Shown: positions 9,103-17,870 of the stretch, piece by piece
Numbering within the stretch: position 1 is the stretch's first letter
Layout of the letters: each line of letters starts with the position of its first letter
NCBI GenBank assembly: GCA_026003755.1
Contig: BPHV01000001.1
Location: 372,001 to 436,000 of the forward strand
Origin: Candidatus Roseilinea sp.
GTDB lineage: Bacteria; Chloroflexota; Anaerolineae; J036; Brachytrichaceae
Length of the DNA stretch: 64,000 nt
Direction of reading: 5' to 3'
Position numbers and translations under genes: made by a program
Notes under the pieces: model-generated
Told to the model about the DNA's origin: nothing
The model's database searches: none
The model's input: only the letters and a program-made list of their open reading frames with translations

Positions 9103-10434
9103 ATGTCCGCAGATTTTTCATTCCATCACTACCGCCCACGCGCGCTCGAGATCATCGACACGACGCTGCGCGAGGGGCAGCAGTCATCGCTGCTGCACGA
9201 CCATTACAAATATTTCTTCAGCACCACCGATAAGCAGGAGATCACGCGCAGCTTGATCCTCTACGGCGTGAAGTTCATCGAATTGTTCGCGCCAAACGTC
9301 AGCCCGCAAGAAGCCGAGGACTGGCAGGCGATCAAAGCTGTGCGCGATGAGCTGATCACGCAGAAGGGCTACACCTTCCTGCTGGCGCATGTGCGCTGCC
9401 ATCCAGCCGATGTGGAGGCCGCCATCCGCGCCGGCGCCGACGGACTCAACATGTACATCGGCACCTCGGACGCCTCGCGCAACTTCAACCACGGCCACGG
9501 CTTGGAGGAGGTCGCCCGACGCGCGCGCACGCTCATCGAAGACGTGCGGCGCCATCACCCGCACCTGGTGCTGCGCTTCAGCGGCGAGGACGCCTTTCGC
9601 ACGCGCGAGGCCGACCTGTTCCGCGTCTATGACCAGGTGGTCGAGTGCGTGGACCGCCTGGGCACGCCGGACACGGTCGGCGTCGCGACGCCGACCACCG
9701 TCGCGCAACGCGTGCAAGCGCTGCGCGCGCGCTACCCCAAAGTCGCCTTGGAAGGCCACTTTCACGATGATCGCGGATTCGCGCTGATCAACGCGCTTGA
9801 AGCCGTGCGAGCCGGAATGCAATACATTCAGACCACGCTGCTGGGGATCGGCGAGCGCAGCGGCATTACCAGTATGACAGCCCTGCTGTTCAACCTCTTC
9901 ATTGACCGCGAATACGATCGGCTAGAAGGCTATCACTTGCGCGGCTCGTACCCAATCAACGTCATGATGGCCGATAAGCTGCGCAAGCTCGTGCCCTCAA
10001 AGGAGCCGGTGAGCTTGACCAACCGCACACACGCCGCCGGCGTCCACCAAAAGGGCATGCTCAACAGCAGCCAGACATACGAAGCGCACCCGCTCGACCA
10101 GTTCGGCGTGACCGAGTCGGAGATCCTGCTCGGCCCACTCAGCGGATGGAACATCATCCATTACTTCCTGAAAGAGATCTGCGGTTTCGAGATTGACGAA
10201 GCGACGGCCAAAGCGATCTCCGCGGAGTTCAAAAACCGCATCTACACCATCGCCCCTGGGGCCTCGCCCGCCGGCTTGCTCATCCACATCGCGCAAGAAG
10301 AGTTCGGCCTGCGCTCTCTGCAAGTGCCTGAGCAGTTCCGAAACGCCGTGGCGCAGAACCTGACCGACGCCTCGACGCGGGAAATCGGCGAAGTCCGGCA
10401 CGCCAGCGGCGTCATCCTCCGCACGCGCCAATAG
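9103..10434 (+). CDS. Homocitrate synthase
   Basis: A 443-residue DRE-TIM metallolyase family protein. The motif DTTLREGQQ near residue 20, GADGLNMYIGTSDASR, RFSGEDAFR, DTVGVATP and the metal ligands in GHFHDDRG are all visible, followed by LLGIGERSGIT. It aligns along its length with homocitrate synthases, which condense acetyl-CoA and 2-oxoglutarate to open the aminoadipate lysine pathway. It is some 60 residues longer than the Thermus enzyme because of a C-terminal extension. Isopropylmalate or citramalate synthase are the alternatives; the adjacent lysJ and lysK decide for homocitrate. It lies 24 bases after lysK on the same strand. Confidence 0.85.
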   Translation: MSADFSFHHYRPRALEIIDTTLREGQQSSLLHDHYKYFFSTTDKQEITRSLILYGVKFIELFAPNVSPQEAEDWQAIKAVRDELITQKGYTFLLAHVRCHPADVEAAIRAGADGLNMYIGTSDASRNFNHGHGLEEVARRARTLIEDVRRHHPHLVLRFSGEDAFRTREADLFRVYDQVVECVDRLGTPDTVGVATPTTVAQRVQALRARYPKVALEGHFHDDRGFALINALEAVRAGMQYIQTTLLGIGERSGITSMTALLFNLFIDREYDRLEGYHLRGSYPINVMMADKLRKLVPSKEPVSLTNRTHAAGVHQKGMLNSSQTYEAHPLDQFGVTESEILLGPLSGWNIIHYFLKEICGFEIDEATAKAISAEFKNRIYTIAPGASPAGLLIHIAQEEFGLRSLQVPEQFRNAVAQNLTDASTREIGEVRHASGVILRTRQ

Positions 10435-10511
10435 CGCTGGGATGAGGCCTCGTCTACCCCGATTTTCTTTTCTCGGCTTATGGAATAAGCTTGATGTTGG
10501 AGCCATTCGAC

Positions 10512-12326
10512 ATGGAACGCACCCTTGTTCGCCATTGCATCGCGGCCATTGCTGCATCAACGAGCCTGATTGTGCCGGCGGCGCTCATCCGCGCCGACAT
10601 CGCGCCACCGGAACAGGCGCCAGGCAGCAACATCCAACCCGAAGGAACGACGCGGGTACAAATGGCCGCGGAGCGCGTCACAATCGAAGTGTTGCGCGTC
10701 AAAGGCGCGCGCAACACCGGCCTGCCGGTCGCCAACGTCGTCGCCTCGTTCACCATGCGCAACACCGGCGACGCCCCCGAAACAATGACCGTGCGCTTCC
10801 CATTGCGCGATCCCGGCGGCCAGGGAGATGGCTTTGGCGGCCATCCGGAGATCGAGCAGGTGATCGTCACGGTCAATGGCAAACGTGCGCCGACTCGGGT
10901 CGTCACCACCCCGAACCCAAGGGGCGAGTCGGAGCCGCCGATTCGTTGGGCGGCGTTCGATGTGACCTTCCCAGCCGACGAGGAAGTTGCCATTGGCGTC
11001 CAATACACACTGCAGTCCACAGGCTATCCCCCCTACGGTCGGTTCAAGTACATCTTGGAAACCGGCGCCGGCTGGTATGGCCCGATCGGCCTGGCGTCGT
11101 TGGTGTTGAAACTCCCCTATGAAGCCAACGCGGAGAACGTCGTGCTTGGGCAATCTACGCCGGGCGGGACATTCGTCGGAGATGAAGTGCGATGGACGTT
11201 CAAGGACATCGAGCCGAGCGAACAGGACAACTTCTACGTGACGGTACTGGCGCCAATCGTCTGGGAGCGCATTCTGGAGGCTCGCCGGCGAACGGAAGCG
11301 ACGCCAAAGAGCGCCGCGGCCTGGCGCGAATTGGCCCAAGCCTATCTCAGCGCGATCTTCGGCAAATACCGCCCGGAGATCGGAGCAAACTTCGTCCCAC
11401 TGATCGAAGAGGCTTATCGGCGCGCGCAAGAGAACGACCCGACTTCAGCGCAACTTCACGCGGAATGGGCACAGGTTTTGCTCAACCTATACCCGCCTCT
11501 GTTCAACCTCGATCCGGCAATCGCTGAGAAGATCTTCGCTGCGCTTCAGGCTGCTTTCGAGCGCGACCCGAGCAATCCCCTGGCGCAGAAAGTGTTATCG
11601 GATATGCGGGATTGGTTGACGCGGCTTGCTCAGTCCTCCGGCGCAGAGGCCGAGACGGCGAAGAAGCAGCTCGAGCAACTCGACCGAATCGCCCGCGAAA
11701 CAGGAGCGGATCGGTTCGCGGCAACGCCGACGACCGTGCCTACCCCTAGATTGGCGACGGCTACACCGACGCCCCCGACGACGCCAGAGGCGACGATCGT
11801 GGCAACGGTCCCCGGCGCGCCGGCCGCCGAGCCACCTCCGACCGCTGCGGCGCCCACACCGTTCGTCTCTTCCAGCATCGTGACATCCACCATAGAGGCC
11901 GGCGCGGTAATCACCGCGACAACCGTCAGCCCGGTCACGACGACGCTGACCGCTACGGGGACGGCCGACATCGTCGCCGCAGCGCCAGCAACGGCGACAG
12001 AGATGAGCGCAGCCACGATCATCACAACGCCCGGTGCGATCGCGCCGGCTGCAGGCACCGAGAGTGAAGCTACGGCGGTTGCAGAGGCGACACCCCCCGC
12101 ACCTGCAGCCGAGGCCACGCCGGCTGCGACAGCCCCACCGGTCGGCCAGGGTCTACAACCTGCGATCTGGCTTGCGCTTCTGTTGACCTACGCCGCCGGA
12201 GGTGCAGCCGTGTACGGCATCCACAGCGCGATGATCCGGCGCGCACGTGAACGCGCTGCACAGGGCAGCGCGAGCCAAAACCAGGCGCCGGATTCAACCA
12301 CGGATCACCCCCCTTCGGAACTATAA
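10512..12326 (+). CDS. Secreted, membrane-anchored protein of unknown function
   Basis: About 604 residues. An N-terminal signal sequence (roughly 1-30) is followed by a beta-rich domain to about 240 and a helical, TPR-like stretch (about 250-390: AAAWRELAQAYLSAIFGKY and similar). A low-complexity Thr/Pro/Ala linker of about 150 residues precedes one C-terminal membrane helix (IWLALLLTYAAGGAAVYGIHS) and a short polar tail. This looks like an extracytoplasmic domain tethered through a spacer. I do not recognise the family. ATG 10512 was chosen for its GGAG nine bases upstream; ATG 10494 is possible. It follows homocitrate synthase but is probably a separate unit. Confidence 0.65.
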   Translation: MERTLVRHCIAAIAASTSLIVPAALIRADIAPPEQAPGSNIQPEGTTRVQMAAERVTIEVLRVKGARNTGLPVANVVASFTMRNTGDAPETMTVRFPLRDPGGQGDGFGGHPEIEQVIVTVNGKRAPTRVVTTPNPRGESEPPIRWAAFDVTFPADEEVAIGVQYTLQSTGYPPYGRFKYILETGAGWYGPIGLASLVLKLPYEANAENVVLGQSTPGGTFVGDEVRWTFKDIEPSEQDNFYVTVLAPIVWERILEARRRTEATPKSAAAWRELAQAYLSAIFGKYRPEIGANFVPLIEEAYRRAQENDPTSAQLHAEWAQVLLNLYPPLFNLDPAIAEKIFAALQAAFERDPSNPLAQKVLSDMRDWLTRLAQSSGAEAETAKKQLEQLDRIARETGADRFAATPTTVPTPRLATATPTPPTTPEATIVATVPGAPAAEPPPTAAAPTPFVSSSIVTSTIEAGAVITATTVSPVTTTLTATGTADIVAAAPATATEMSAATIITTPGAIAPAAGTESEATAVAEATPPAPAAEATPAATAPPVGQGLQPAIWLALLLTYAAGGAAVYGIHSAMIRRARERAAQGSASQNQAPDSTTDHPPSEL

Positions 12327-12327
12327 T
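12322..12327 (+). promoter_or_regulatory. TATAAT box for a leaderless transcript
   Basis: A perfect TATAAT overlaps the stop codon of the upstream gene and ends seven bases before ATG 12335, which has no ribosome-binding site. Transcription would begin at or beside the A of the start codon. No clear -35 is seen. Confidence 0.45.
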
Positions 12328-12334
12328 CTGTGAA

Positions 12335-13213
12335 ATGGCGTTCACCGTCAACGATCTGCAGGATTTAACGCGCCTGCTGGCTACCCGGCCAGAATGGCTT
12401 AGCGAGGTGCGCCGCCTTGTGCTGACCGAGGAGTTGCTCTCGCTGCCGGATATCGTGCGCAACTTGGCCGAGGCCCAGCGCCGCACCGAGCAGCGACTCG
12501 AGGAGCTGGCCGAAGCATTACAAGAACTAGCGGAAGCCCAGCGCCGCGCCGACCAGCGACTCGAGGAGCTGGCCGAAGCCCAGCGCCGCACCGACCAGCG
12601 ACTCGAGGAGCTGGCCGAGGCCCAGCGCCGCACCGACCAGCGACTCGAGGAGCTGGCCGAGGCCCAGCGCCGCACCGACCAGCGACTCGAGGAGCTGGCC
12701 GAAGCGTTACAAGAACTAGCGGAAGCCCAACGCCGCACCGAAGAAACGGTACGGCGCTTGGTCAACCAGATGGCCGAGGTACGCGGTGACCTCCTCGAGA
12801 TGAAATTCCGCGACAAAGCGCACGCTTACTTCGGGCGCTGGCTGCGCCGTGCCCGCGTCGTGCCTTTCATCGAGTTAGAGGAACAACTAGAGGACAAACT
12901 CACCGACGACGAAATGCTCGAATTGTCTCTAACCGACGTCCTGGTGTGCGGCCGGCCGCGCCTGGTGGCCGGAGCCGATGAGGTATGGCTGGCGGTAGAA
13001 GTGTCGTCGGTGGTGGACGCTAACGACGTGAGTCGAGCTCAACGGCGCGCTGCATTGCTGCGGCGAGCCGGGCTGCGTGCCGTGCCTGTAGCCGTAGGAG
13101 CGCGCATCATTCCCCAAGCCAGGTCGCTGGCAGAAACGTTGAACGTGGCTTTGATGCGCGATGGCACCGACGAGGGCTGGGAGAGGGCTTATCAAGCCGC
13201 AGCACAGCGCTGA
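12335..13213 (+). CDS. Coiled-coil repeat protein with nuclease-like C-terminal domain
   Basis: 292 residues. After a short helical head, residues ~45-145 are tandem 14-residue units (EAQRRTDQRLEELA and variants) that form a charged coiled coil. The C-terminal ~150 residues contain DVLVCGRPRLVAGADEVWLAVEVSS, which resembles the strand-acid-strand-ExS pattern of the PD-(D/E)XK nuclease fold with the usual lysine missing. Proteins of this layout are common in Chloroflexota and cyanobacteria and remain uncharacterised. A possible DNA- or RNA-associated role is inferred from the fold pattern only. The upstream TATAAT box suggests its own leaderless promoter. Confidence 0.75.
   Translation: MAFTVNDLQDLTRLLATRPEWLSEVRRLVLTEELLSLPDIVRNLAEAQRRTEQRLEELAEALQELAEAQRRADQRLEELAEAQRRTDQRLEELAEAQRRTDQRLEELAEAQRRTDQRLEELAEALQELAEAQRRTEETVRRLVNQMAEVRGDLLEMKFRDKAHAYFGRWLRRARVVPFIELEEQLEDKLTDDEMLELSLTDVLVCGRPRLVAGADEVWLAVEVSSVVDANDVSRAQRRAALLRRAGLRAVPVAVGARIIPQARSLAETLNVALMRDGTDEGWERAYQAAAQR
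12533..12700 (+). repeat. Four near-identical 42-bp tandem repeats within the coiled-coil gene
   Basis: Units start at 12533, 12575, 12617 and 12659, each encoding EAQRR(A/T)DQRLEELA. A further diverged copy lies at about 12470 before an insertion. The near identity at DNA level implies recent duplication and likely length variation between strains. Confidence 0.9.
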
Positions 13214-13232
13214 TCCGCACCCGGCACGGACT

Positions 13233-13924
13233 TTAGGACTCTTGCGCAGTGCCCAATGCGTCAAGGGCAGCCTGGCCGCGAGTCACCGGGCCGTGACCGA
13301 CGGCGACGATCTCCAAGCCAAGCGCAGCTTGCTCCCGCACACTCTGCAGGCCGCGGGCGTAGTCCCAATTGACCGGCCTGTCCACAAAGCGCGGCTTGCC
13401 GCTCAGCGCATCCAGCGAGTCGCCGGCGAACAACAGCTTGAAGGCCGGCGCATAGAACGAAAGATGATCCGGCGTGTGCCCGGGTGAGGCAATGACGATT
13501 AGCCCGCCGAGCACAGGCAGCTTCTGCCCAGGAACAAGAATCTCATCTACGGGTGTCGGCGCCGTCGGCATGATTAAGCGGCTTAACACGCTGAACGTTC
13601 CACGAACCAGGACACTGCCCTGTATCTCGCGCGACATGGCGCCTCGCGCCATTGCCGCAGCCTCGCCGGCACTGGCGCAGACGCGCGCGCCGGTTGCCTG
13701 GCGCAGCGCGTTAGCGTCGCCGTAATGGTCGGGATCGGCATGGGTGATGAGGATGCGGCGAAGCTCCTCCGGCCGTCTGTTCAACTGCGCAATCGTGCGC
13801 AACACGAGATTGGCGCCGCTGCCGGCAACGCCGGCATCCACCAGCGTCAATTCCTCCGGTTCAGCGATGAGGTACAGATTGACGAATCGGCTTTTGAGTA
13901 GACGCCGGGGATGATCTCGATCAT
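13233..13924 (-). CDS. MBL-fold metallo-hydrolase, frameshifted near its start
   Basis: A metallo-beta-lactamase-fold hydrolase with ITHADPDHYGD (HxHxDH variant with Ala), SPGHTPDHLSFY, FAGDSLDAL and a late GHGP. The main frame opens at 13850, but the true N-terminus is upstream: ATG 13924 encodes IEIIPGVYSK and overlaps the previous stop codon as ATGA. Adding one base to the run of four T's at 13892-13895 joins it to RFVNLYLIAEPEELTLVDAG and gives about 230 residues. The homopolymer position suggests either a sequencing error or a recent lesion. The substrate is unknown; the glyoxalase II-like arrangement suggests a thioester or lactone. Co-transcribed with the chorismate mutase gene. Confidence 0.8.
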
Positions 13925-14625
13925 GAGACTTGGGGTTGGTCGCGCAGCGCAGCCACCTGCTGAAGAAAGCGCACCTCTAAATCAAGCGTCTGCTCGATCA
14001 TCCAGCGGAAGACCTCGGTCATCAGGTCGGCGCGCAGCGCGTAGCGCTGTGCGACGTCGCGCGCCTGCGCAATCACGTCGCTCTCGCGCTGCGGATCCCG
14101 CAGGGCCGCGCGCAGCACATCGGGCCGATCGGTCAGTTGCAGCACCGATGAGTTGCGTTCCAGCTTGGAATAGGCGACAAACGCGCCGAGGTAGATGCGT
14201 TCGTTGATGCGCGCCAACAGATCGGCGTCGGCATATGCCGTTTCGCCGTAGTAGTGCGGATCGTCGCCGGGCCGGCATAGGCGAGGCAAGATAGAGACGT
14301 AGAAGCGGATGAGCTGGTCGCGCGGCGGAGGGGCAATCGCCGGCAGGCGCGGCAGGTTGAGCTTGCGGCGCACCGGCGACGGGGCCACGACCTCAGGCAC
14401 CAACGGATGTTGGTCTGGCACATCGAAGCGGCCCAGCGAGGCATGGTATCGCTCCAACCCTTCCAGCGACCATTCCATCAGCGAGATGCCGGGCCGGCCT
14501 TCGATGGGGATCGCGCCGGGCGTGTAGACCGCCTCGTTCAAGACAAACCACGAGCGGTCTTTGAAGCGGCCGACGATCTGCTCGTTCAGCCGGTCTAGCT
14601 TGGCGCGCAATTCGGCGAGGTCCAT
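13921..14625 (-). CDS. Chorismate mutase of the yeast (AroQ-beta) type
   Basis: 234 residues that align along their whole length with fungal/plant chorismate mutase, not the ~90-residue bacterial AroQ. Shared segments include LRAKLDRLNEQIVGRFKDRS, the SLMEWSLEGLERYHASLGRF region, DQHPLVPE and INERIYLGAFVAYSKL. Catalytic residues of the yeast enzyme map to R7, R143, K154, T213 and E217, with the same 11- and 4-residue spacings as R157/K168 and T242/E246. The enzyme converts chorismate to prephenate for Phe/Tyr synthesis. It lies nine bases downstream of the lepA stop and overlaps the MBL-fold gene by ATGA. Confidence 0.78.
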   Translation of the reverse strand: MDLAELRAKLDRLNEQIVGRFKDRSWFVLNEAVYTPGAIPIEGRPGISLMEWSLEGLERYHASLGRFDVPDQHPLVPEVVAPSPVRRKLNLPRLPAIAPPPRDQLIRFYVSILPRLCRPGDDPHYYGETAYADADLLARINERIYLGAFVAYSKLERNSSVLQLTDRPDVLRAALRDPQRESDVIAQARDVAQRYALRADLMTEVFRWMIEQTLDLEVRFLQQVAALRDQPQVS

Positions 14626-14634
14626 GTAAGCAGT

Positions 14635-16473
14635 TTACTCTTCCAGCTTGAGCATGGCCATAAAGGCTTCTTGCGGAATCTCGACCGAGCCGAACATCTT
14701 CATGCGCTTTTTGCCTTCCTTCTGCTTTTCGAGCAGCTTACGCTTGCGCGTGATGTCGCCGCCGTAGCACTTGGCCAACACGTCTTTGCGCAACGCCGGC
14801 TTGGTCTCACGCGCGATGATCTTCGCGCCGATGGCCGCCTGGATCGGCACCTCAAACATCTGGCGGGGGATGACTTCTTTGATCTTCTTGGCCAGCGCGC
14901 TGCCGCGCTGCTGCGCCTGGTCGCGATGGACGATCATGGCCATGCTATCGAGTGGCTCGCCGTTGATGAGAATGTCCATCTTGACCAGATCGCCGCTGCG
15001 ATAGCCGTCAAAGTGATAGTCGAGCGAGGCATAGCCGCGGGTGATGCTCTTGAGCTTATCGTAGAAGTCCACGATCATCTCGGCCAGCGGCATCCGATAT
15101 TTCAACATCACGCGGTTAGCATCGAGATATTCCATCGCCTCACTCACCCCACGGCGCTTGGTCACCAGCTCCATGATCGGGCCGATGTATTCCTTTGGCG
15201 TGAAGATCTCGATCTTCATCCACGGCTCGCGCATCTCGGCCAGCCGAGATGGATCGGGCATGTCGGCCGGGCGGTCCACCTTGATCACCTCGCCATTGGT
15301 CAGCACGGCTTCATACTCCACGCTCGGCGCCGTCACCACCACATCCAGGTTGTATTCGCGTTCCAGCCGCTCCTGGATGATCTCCATGTGGAACAAGCCG
15401 AGGAAACCCACCCGAAAGCCAAAGCCCAGCGCGGCGCTGTTCTCTGGCTGGAAGGTCAGCGAGGCGTCATTCAGTTGAAGCTTCTCCAACGCATCGCGCA
15501 GCAGCGGGTAGTCGTCGGTATCGGTGGGGAAGATGCCGGCAAACACCATGGGCTTAGCCGGTTTGTAGCCTTGCAGCGGCTCCGCCGGCTGCGTTGCATC
15601 CAACATCGTGTCACCCACGCGACACTCGCGCACGCTCTTGAAGCCGGTGGCGATGTAACCCACCTCGCCGGCGCTCAGTTCGCCGACCACGGTCATGCGC
15701 GGGGAGAACGTGCCGATCTCAATCGCTTCGCAGGCCGCGCCCGTGGCAGCCATGCGCAGCTTGGTTTTCATGTTCACCCGACCGTTGACGATACGCACGT
15801 AGGCAATCACGCCCTTGTATGGATCGTAGTGCGAGTCGAAGATCAGCGCTTGCAGAGGCGCATCGGGGTCGCCCGACGGCGGCGGCACCTCGCGCACCAC
15901 GCGCTCCAGCACCGCTTTGATACCGATGCCTTCCTTGGCAGAAATGCGCAAAATGTGCGCCGGGTCATCGCCCAACAAGTTGCCCACTTCCTGCGCCACC
16001 TCATCCGGCCGGGCGTGCGGCAGGTCAATCTTGTTGATGATGGGAATGACGTGCAAGTTGGCTTCCAGGGCCAGATAGAGGTTGGCCAGCGTTTGCGCCT
16101 CGATGCCCTGCGAGGCATCCACAACGAGCAACGCGCCCTCACAGGCGTTGAGGGCACGGCTGACCTCGTAGGTGAAGTCCACGTGGCCCGGCGTGTCAAT
16201 CAGATTGATCTCGTAGGTTTGCCCGTCGTCCGCCTGATACGTCATGCGCACCGCCGACGCCTTGATCGTCACCCCCTTCTCGCGCTCGATGTCCATCGAA
16301 TCGAGCACTTGCTCCTGCATCTCGCGCTTGCTGATCGTGCCGGTAAATTCCAACAGCCGATCGGCCAGCGTGCTCTTGCCATGATCCACGTGTGCGATGA
16401 TGCAGAAGTTGCGGATGCGGCTGAGCGCGTGGGAGGTCGAAGCTGGAACGGCATTCGTTACAATATTCGTCAT
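14635..16473 (-). CDS. lepA: Elongation factor 4 (LepA), ribosome-associated GTPase
   Basis: 612 residues from ATG 16473. GTPase motifs are plain: [10 protein letters not shown] (G1), DTPGHVDF (G3), NKIDLPHA (G4) and a G5 SAKEG. These are followed by the elongation-factor beta-barrel, EF-G-like domains and the LepA-specific C-terminal domain ending with [20 protein letters not shown]. LepA back-translocates or remodels stalled ribosomes. The frame is open for a further 33 codons upstream but those residues do not resemble LepA, so ATG 16473 (or GTG 16476) is preferred. It appears to head a minus-strand unit with the chorismate mutase and MBL-fold genes. Confidence 0.97.
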   Translation of the reverse strand: MTNIVTNAVPASTSHALSRIRNFCIIAHVDHGKSTLADRLLEFTGTISKREMQEQVLDSMDIEREKGVTIKASAVRMTYQADDGQTYEINLIDTPGHVDFTYEVSRALNACEGALLVVDASQGIEAQTLANLYLALEANLHVIPIINKIDLPHARPDEVAQEVGNLLGDDPAHILRISAKEGIGIKAVLERVVREVPPPSGDPDAPLQALIFDSHYDPYKGVIAYVRIVNGRVNMKTKLRMAATGAACEAIEIGTFSPRMTVVGELSAGEVGYIATGFKSVRECRVGDTMLDATQPAEPLQGYKPAKPMVFAGIFPTDTDDYPLLRDALEKLQLNDASLTFQPENSAALGFGFRVGFLGLFHMEIIQERLEREYNLDVVVTAPSVEYEAVLTNGEVIKVDRPADMPDPSRLAEMREPWMKIEIFTPKEYIGPIMELVTKRRGVSEAMEYLDANRVMLKYRMPLAEMIVDFYDKLKSITRGYASLDYHFDGYRSGDLVKMDILINGEPLDSMAMIVHRDQAQQRGSALAKKIKEVIPRQMFEVPIQAAIGAKIIARETKPALRKDVLAKCYGGDITRKRKLLEKQKEGKKRMKMFGSVEIPQEAFMAMLKLEE

Positions 16474-16570
16474 CACAACCCAACGTGCGGTTCGATTATA
16501 GGCCAGCCGCGCCATGCGTGAGGCAGCCGTGCGCGAGGCAGCGATCCACCTTTGAAGGGCCCACTGAGCC

Positions 16571-17485
16571 ATGCGTCATCCGTATCCTGGTCCGATGCAG
16601 CCGGCGCCGCAACTTGCGCCACACGCGCGCACACTCCGGCTTCAATGGCCCAACGGCGCCGTTCAGTACTTCGAGGCCGGCGCGCCTCATGCGCCGGCGA
16701 TCGTCCTGATTCATGGCCTGCAAGACGAGGCCGACACCTGGCGACACGTCTTCGAGCGCCTGGCGCAGACGCATCACGTCATCGCGCTCGACCTGCCGGG
16801 ATTCGGGCGCAGCGACAAAGCGCGTCGCCGCTACAGCGTGCCGTTCTACACTCGCGTCGTGCTGGGATTGATGGATGCGCTGAAAATCCGCTATGCCACG
16901 CTGATCGGCAGCTCGCTCGGCGCGATGATTGCCGAAACGATCGCCCTGACGCAGCCGGCGCGCGCTTGCGGGCTGGTGCTGATCGGCGGCACGATGCACA
17001 TCATCGAGCGACCGGCCGCTGCTCCGCGCAACCTCGTCCAGCTCCTGCGCCTGGCGGCAAACGACCGACGTTACTTCGAGACGCTGCGACGATCGCCACA
17101 GGCCGCTTATGACTCCCTACGCCCCTACTATGCCAACTTGGACGATCTGCCGCAAACGGATCGCGATTTTTTGTTCCAACGCGTCAACGAGCGGGTATGG
17201 GACGAAGCACAGCGCTTGGCGTCGCTGTCGGTACAGATGAACCTGCCGATCTTTTTGGCGTTTCAAGGGCGCGCGCTGATCAGACGCATTCCGACCAGCG
17301 CAGTGCCGACAACGGTGATCTGGGGCGCAGAAGACCGCATCCTGCCGATGAGCAACGGAATCGCGCGGACCGCGATCCAGCGCGAGGCGCGCTTTATTCG
17401 CATCGAAGCCGCAGGTCACCTGCCGCATCAGGAGAAGCCGGAGGACTTTCTGCGCGCTATCGCGCCGATGGCGCGGACGAGGTGA
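16571..17485 (+). CDS. Alpha/beta-fold hydrolase
   Basis: 304 residues, a cytoplasmic-type alpha/beta hydrolase: [13 protein letters not shown] (oxyanion), [10 protein letters not shown], nucleophile elbow [11 protein letters not shown] (G-S-S-L-G), acid in WGAEDRILP and catalytic histidine in [15 protein letters not shown]. The spacing fits the meta-cleavage-product hydrolase/epoxide hydrolase group, so a C-C bond, ester or epoxide substrate is possible; nothing in the context decides. Its start is about 97 bases from the divergent lepA start, so the two share an intergenic promoter region. A minus-strand small gene follows convergently. Confidence 0.8.
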   Translation: MRHPYPGPMQPAPQLAPHARTLRLQWPNGAVQYFEAGAPHAPAIVLIHGLQDEADTWRHVFERLAQTHHVIALDLPGFGRSDKARRRYSVPFYTRVVLGLMDALKIRYATLIGSSLGAMIAETIALTQPARACGLVLIGGTMHIIERPAAAPRNLVQLLRLAANDRRYFETLRRSPQAAYDSLRPYYANLDDLPQTDRDFLFQRVNERVWDEAQRLASLSVQMNLPIFLAFQGRALIRRIPTSAVPTTVIWGAEDRILPMSNGIARTAIQREARFIRIEAAGHLPHQEKPEDFLRAIAPMARTR

Positions 17486-17511
17486 GCGGCGCGTTGTGCA
17501 GGCGTGCGCGC

Positions 17512-17841
17512 TTACGACGGCAGCAGGCCGCGTGGGCCTTCATCGGCCGAGCCGCGCGCGTCGGGGTTTTCGTCGTCGAAACCGCCCTCCCCGAGCCAGG
17601 CATCAATGCGCGCTTGCTCGCGCCCGGCGTCGTATCCAACGGCGAACATGGTCTTACACAGCGCGCGAATGGTGATCTCGAACGCTTCGCGGGCGTCTTC
17701 CTTGGCAAAGTTCCAGGCGCGTTCCTCGCCTTGGAGTTGGAGGCGATCCACGTGCTCCATGATTTCGGGATCCACCAGCTCTTCAAGGGGGGTGTCTCCC
17801 AGCACGTTCTCCAGCCATTTGGCGAAGTCAGATTGAGTCAT
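17512..17841 (-). CDS. Small acidic protein of unknown function
   Basis: 109 residues, largely helical and acidic (TQSDFAKWLENVLGD, LEELVDPEIMEHVDRLQLQG), ending in a disordered Asp/Gly-rich tail. No motif or family was recognised and there is no signal or membrane segment. Codon use matches its neighbours. It is convergent with the alpha/beta hydrolase and about 30 bases downstream of the permease-MenA gene, with which it may be co-transcribed. Confidence 0.6.
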   Translation of the reverse strand: MTQSDFAKWLENVLGDTPLEELVDPEIMEHVDRLQLQGEERAWNFAKEDAREAFEITIRALCKTMFAVGYDAGREQARIDAWLGEGGFDDENPDARGSADEGPRGLLPS

Positions 17842-17870
17842 TGGTTATTCGCCTACCCGTCAACTGCTGG

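Noticed and set aside
10491-11122. Overlapping alternative frames at the start of the anchored protein gene
   Set aside because: Only the chosen frame gives a signal peptide, a consistent domain and a C-terminal anchor.
12533-12700. Regular 42-bp repeats considered as a CRISPR array
   Set aside because: No unique spacers; repeats are contiguous, in frame and encode a heptad-like coiled coil.
14671-16521. Plus-strand open frame of 616 codons
   Set aside because: Exactly antisense to lepA and compositionally abnormal (His/Arg/Asp-rich).
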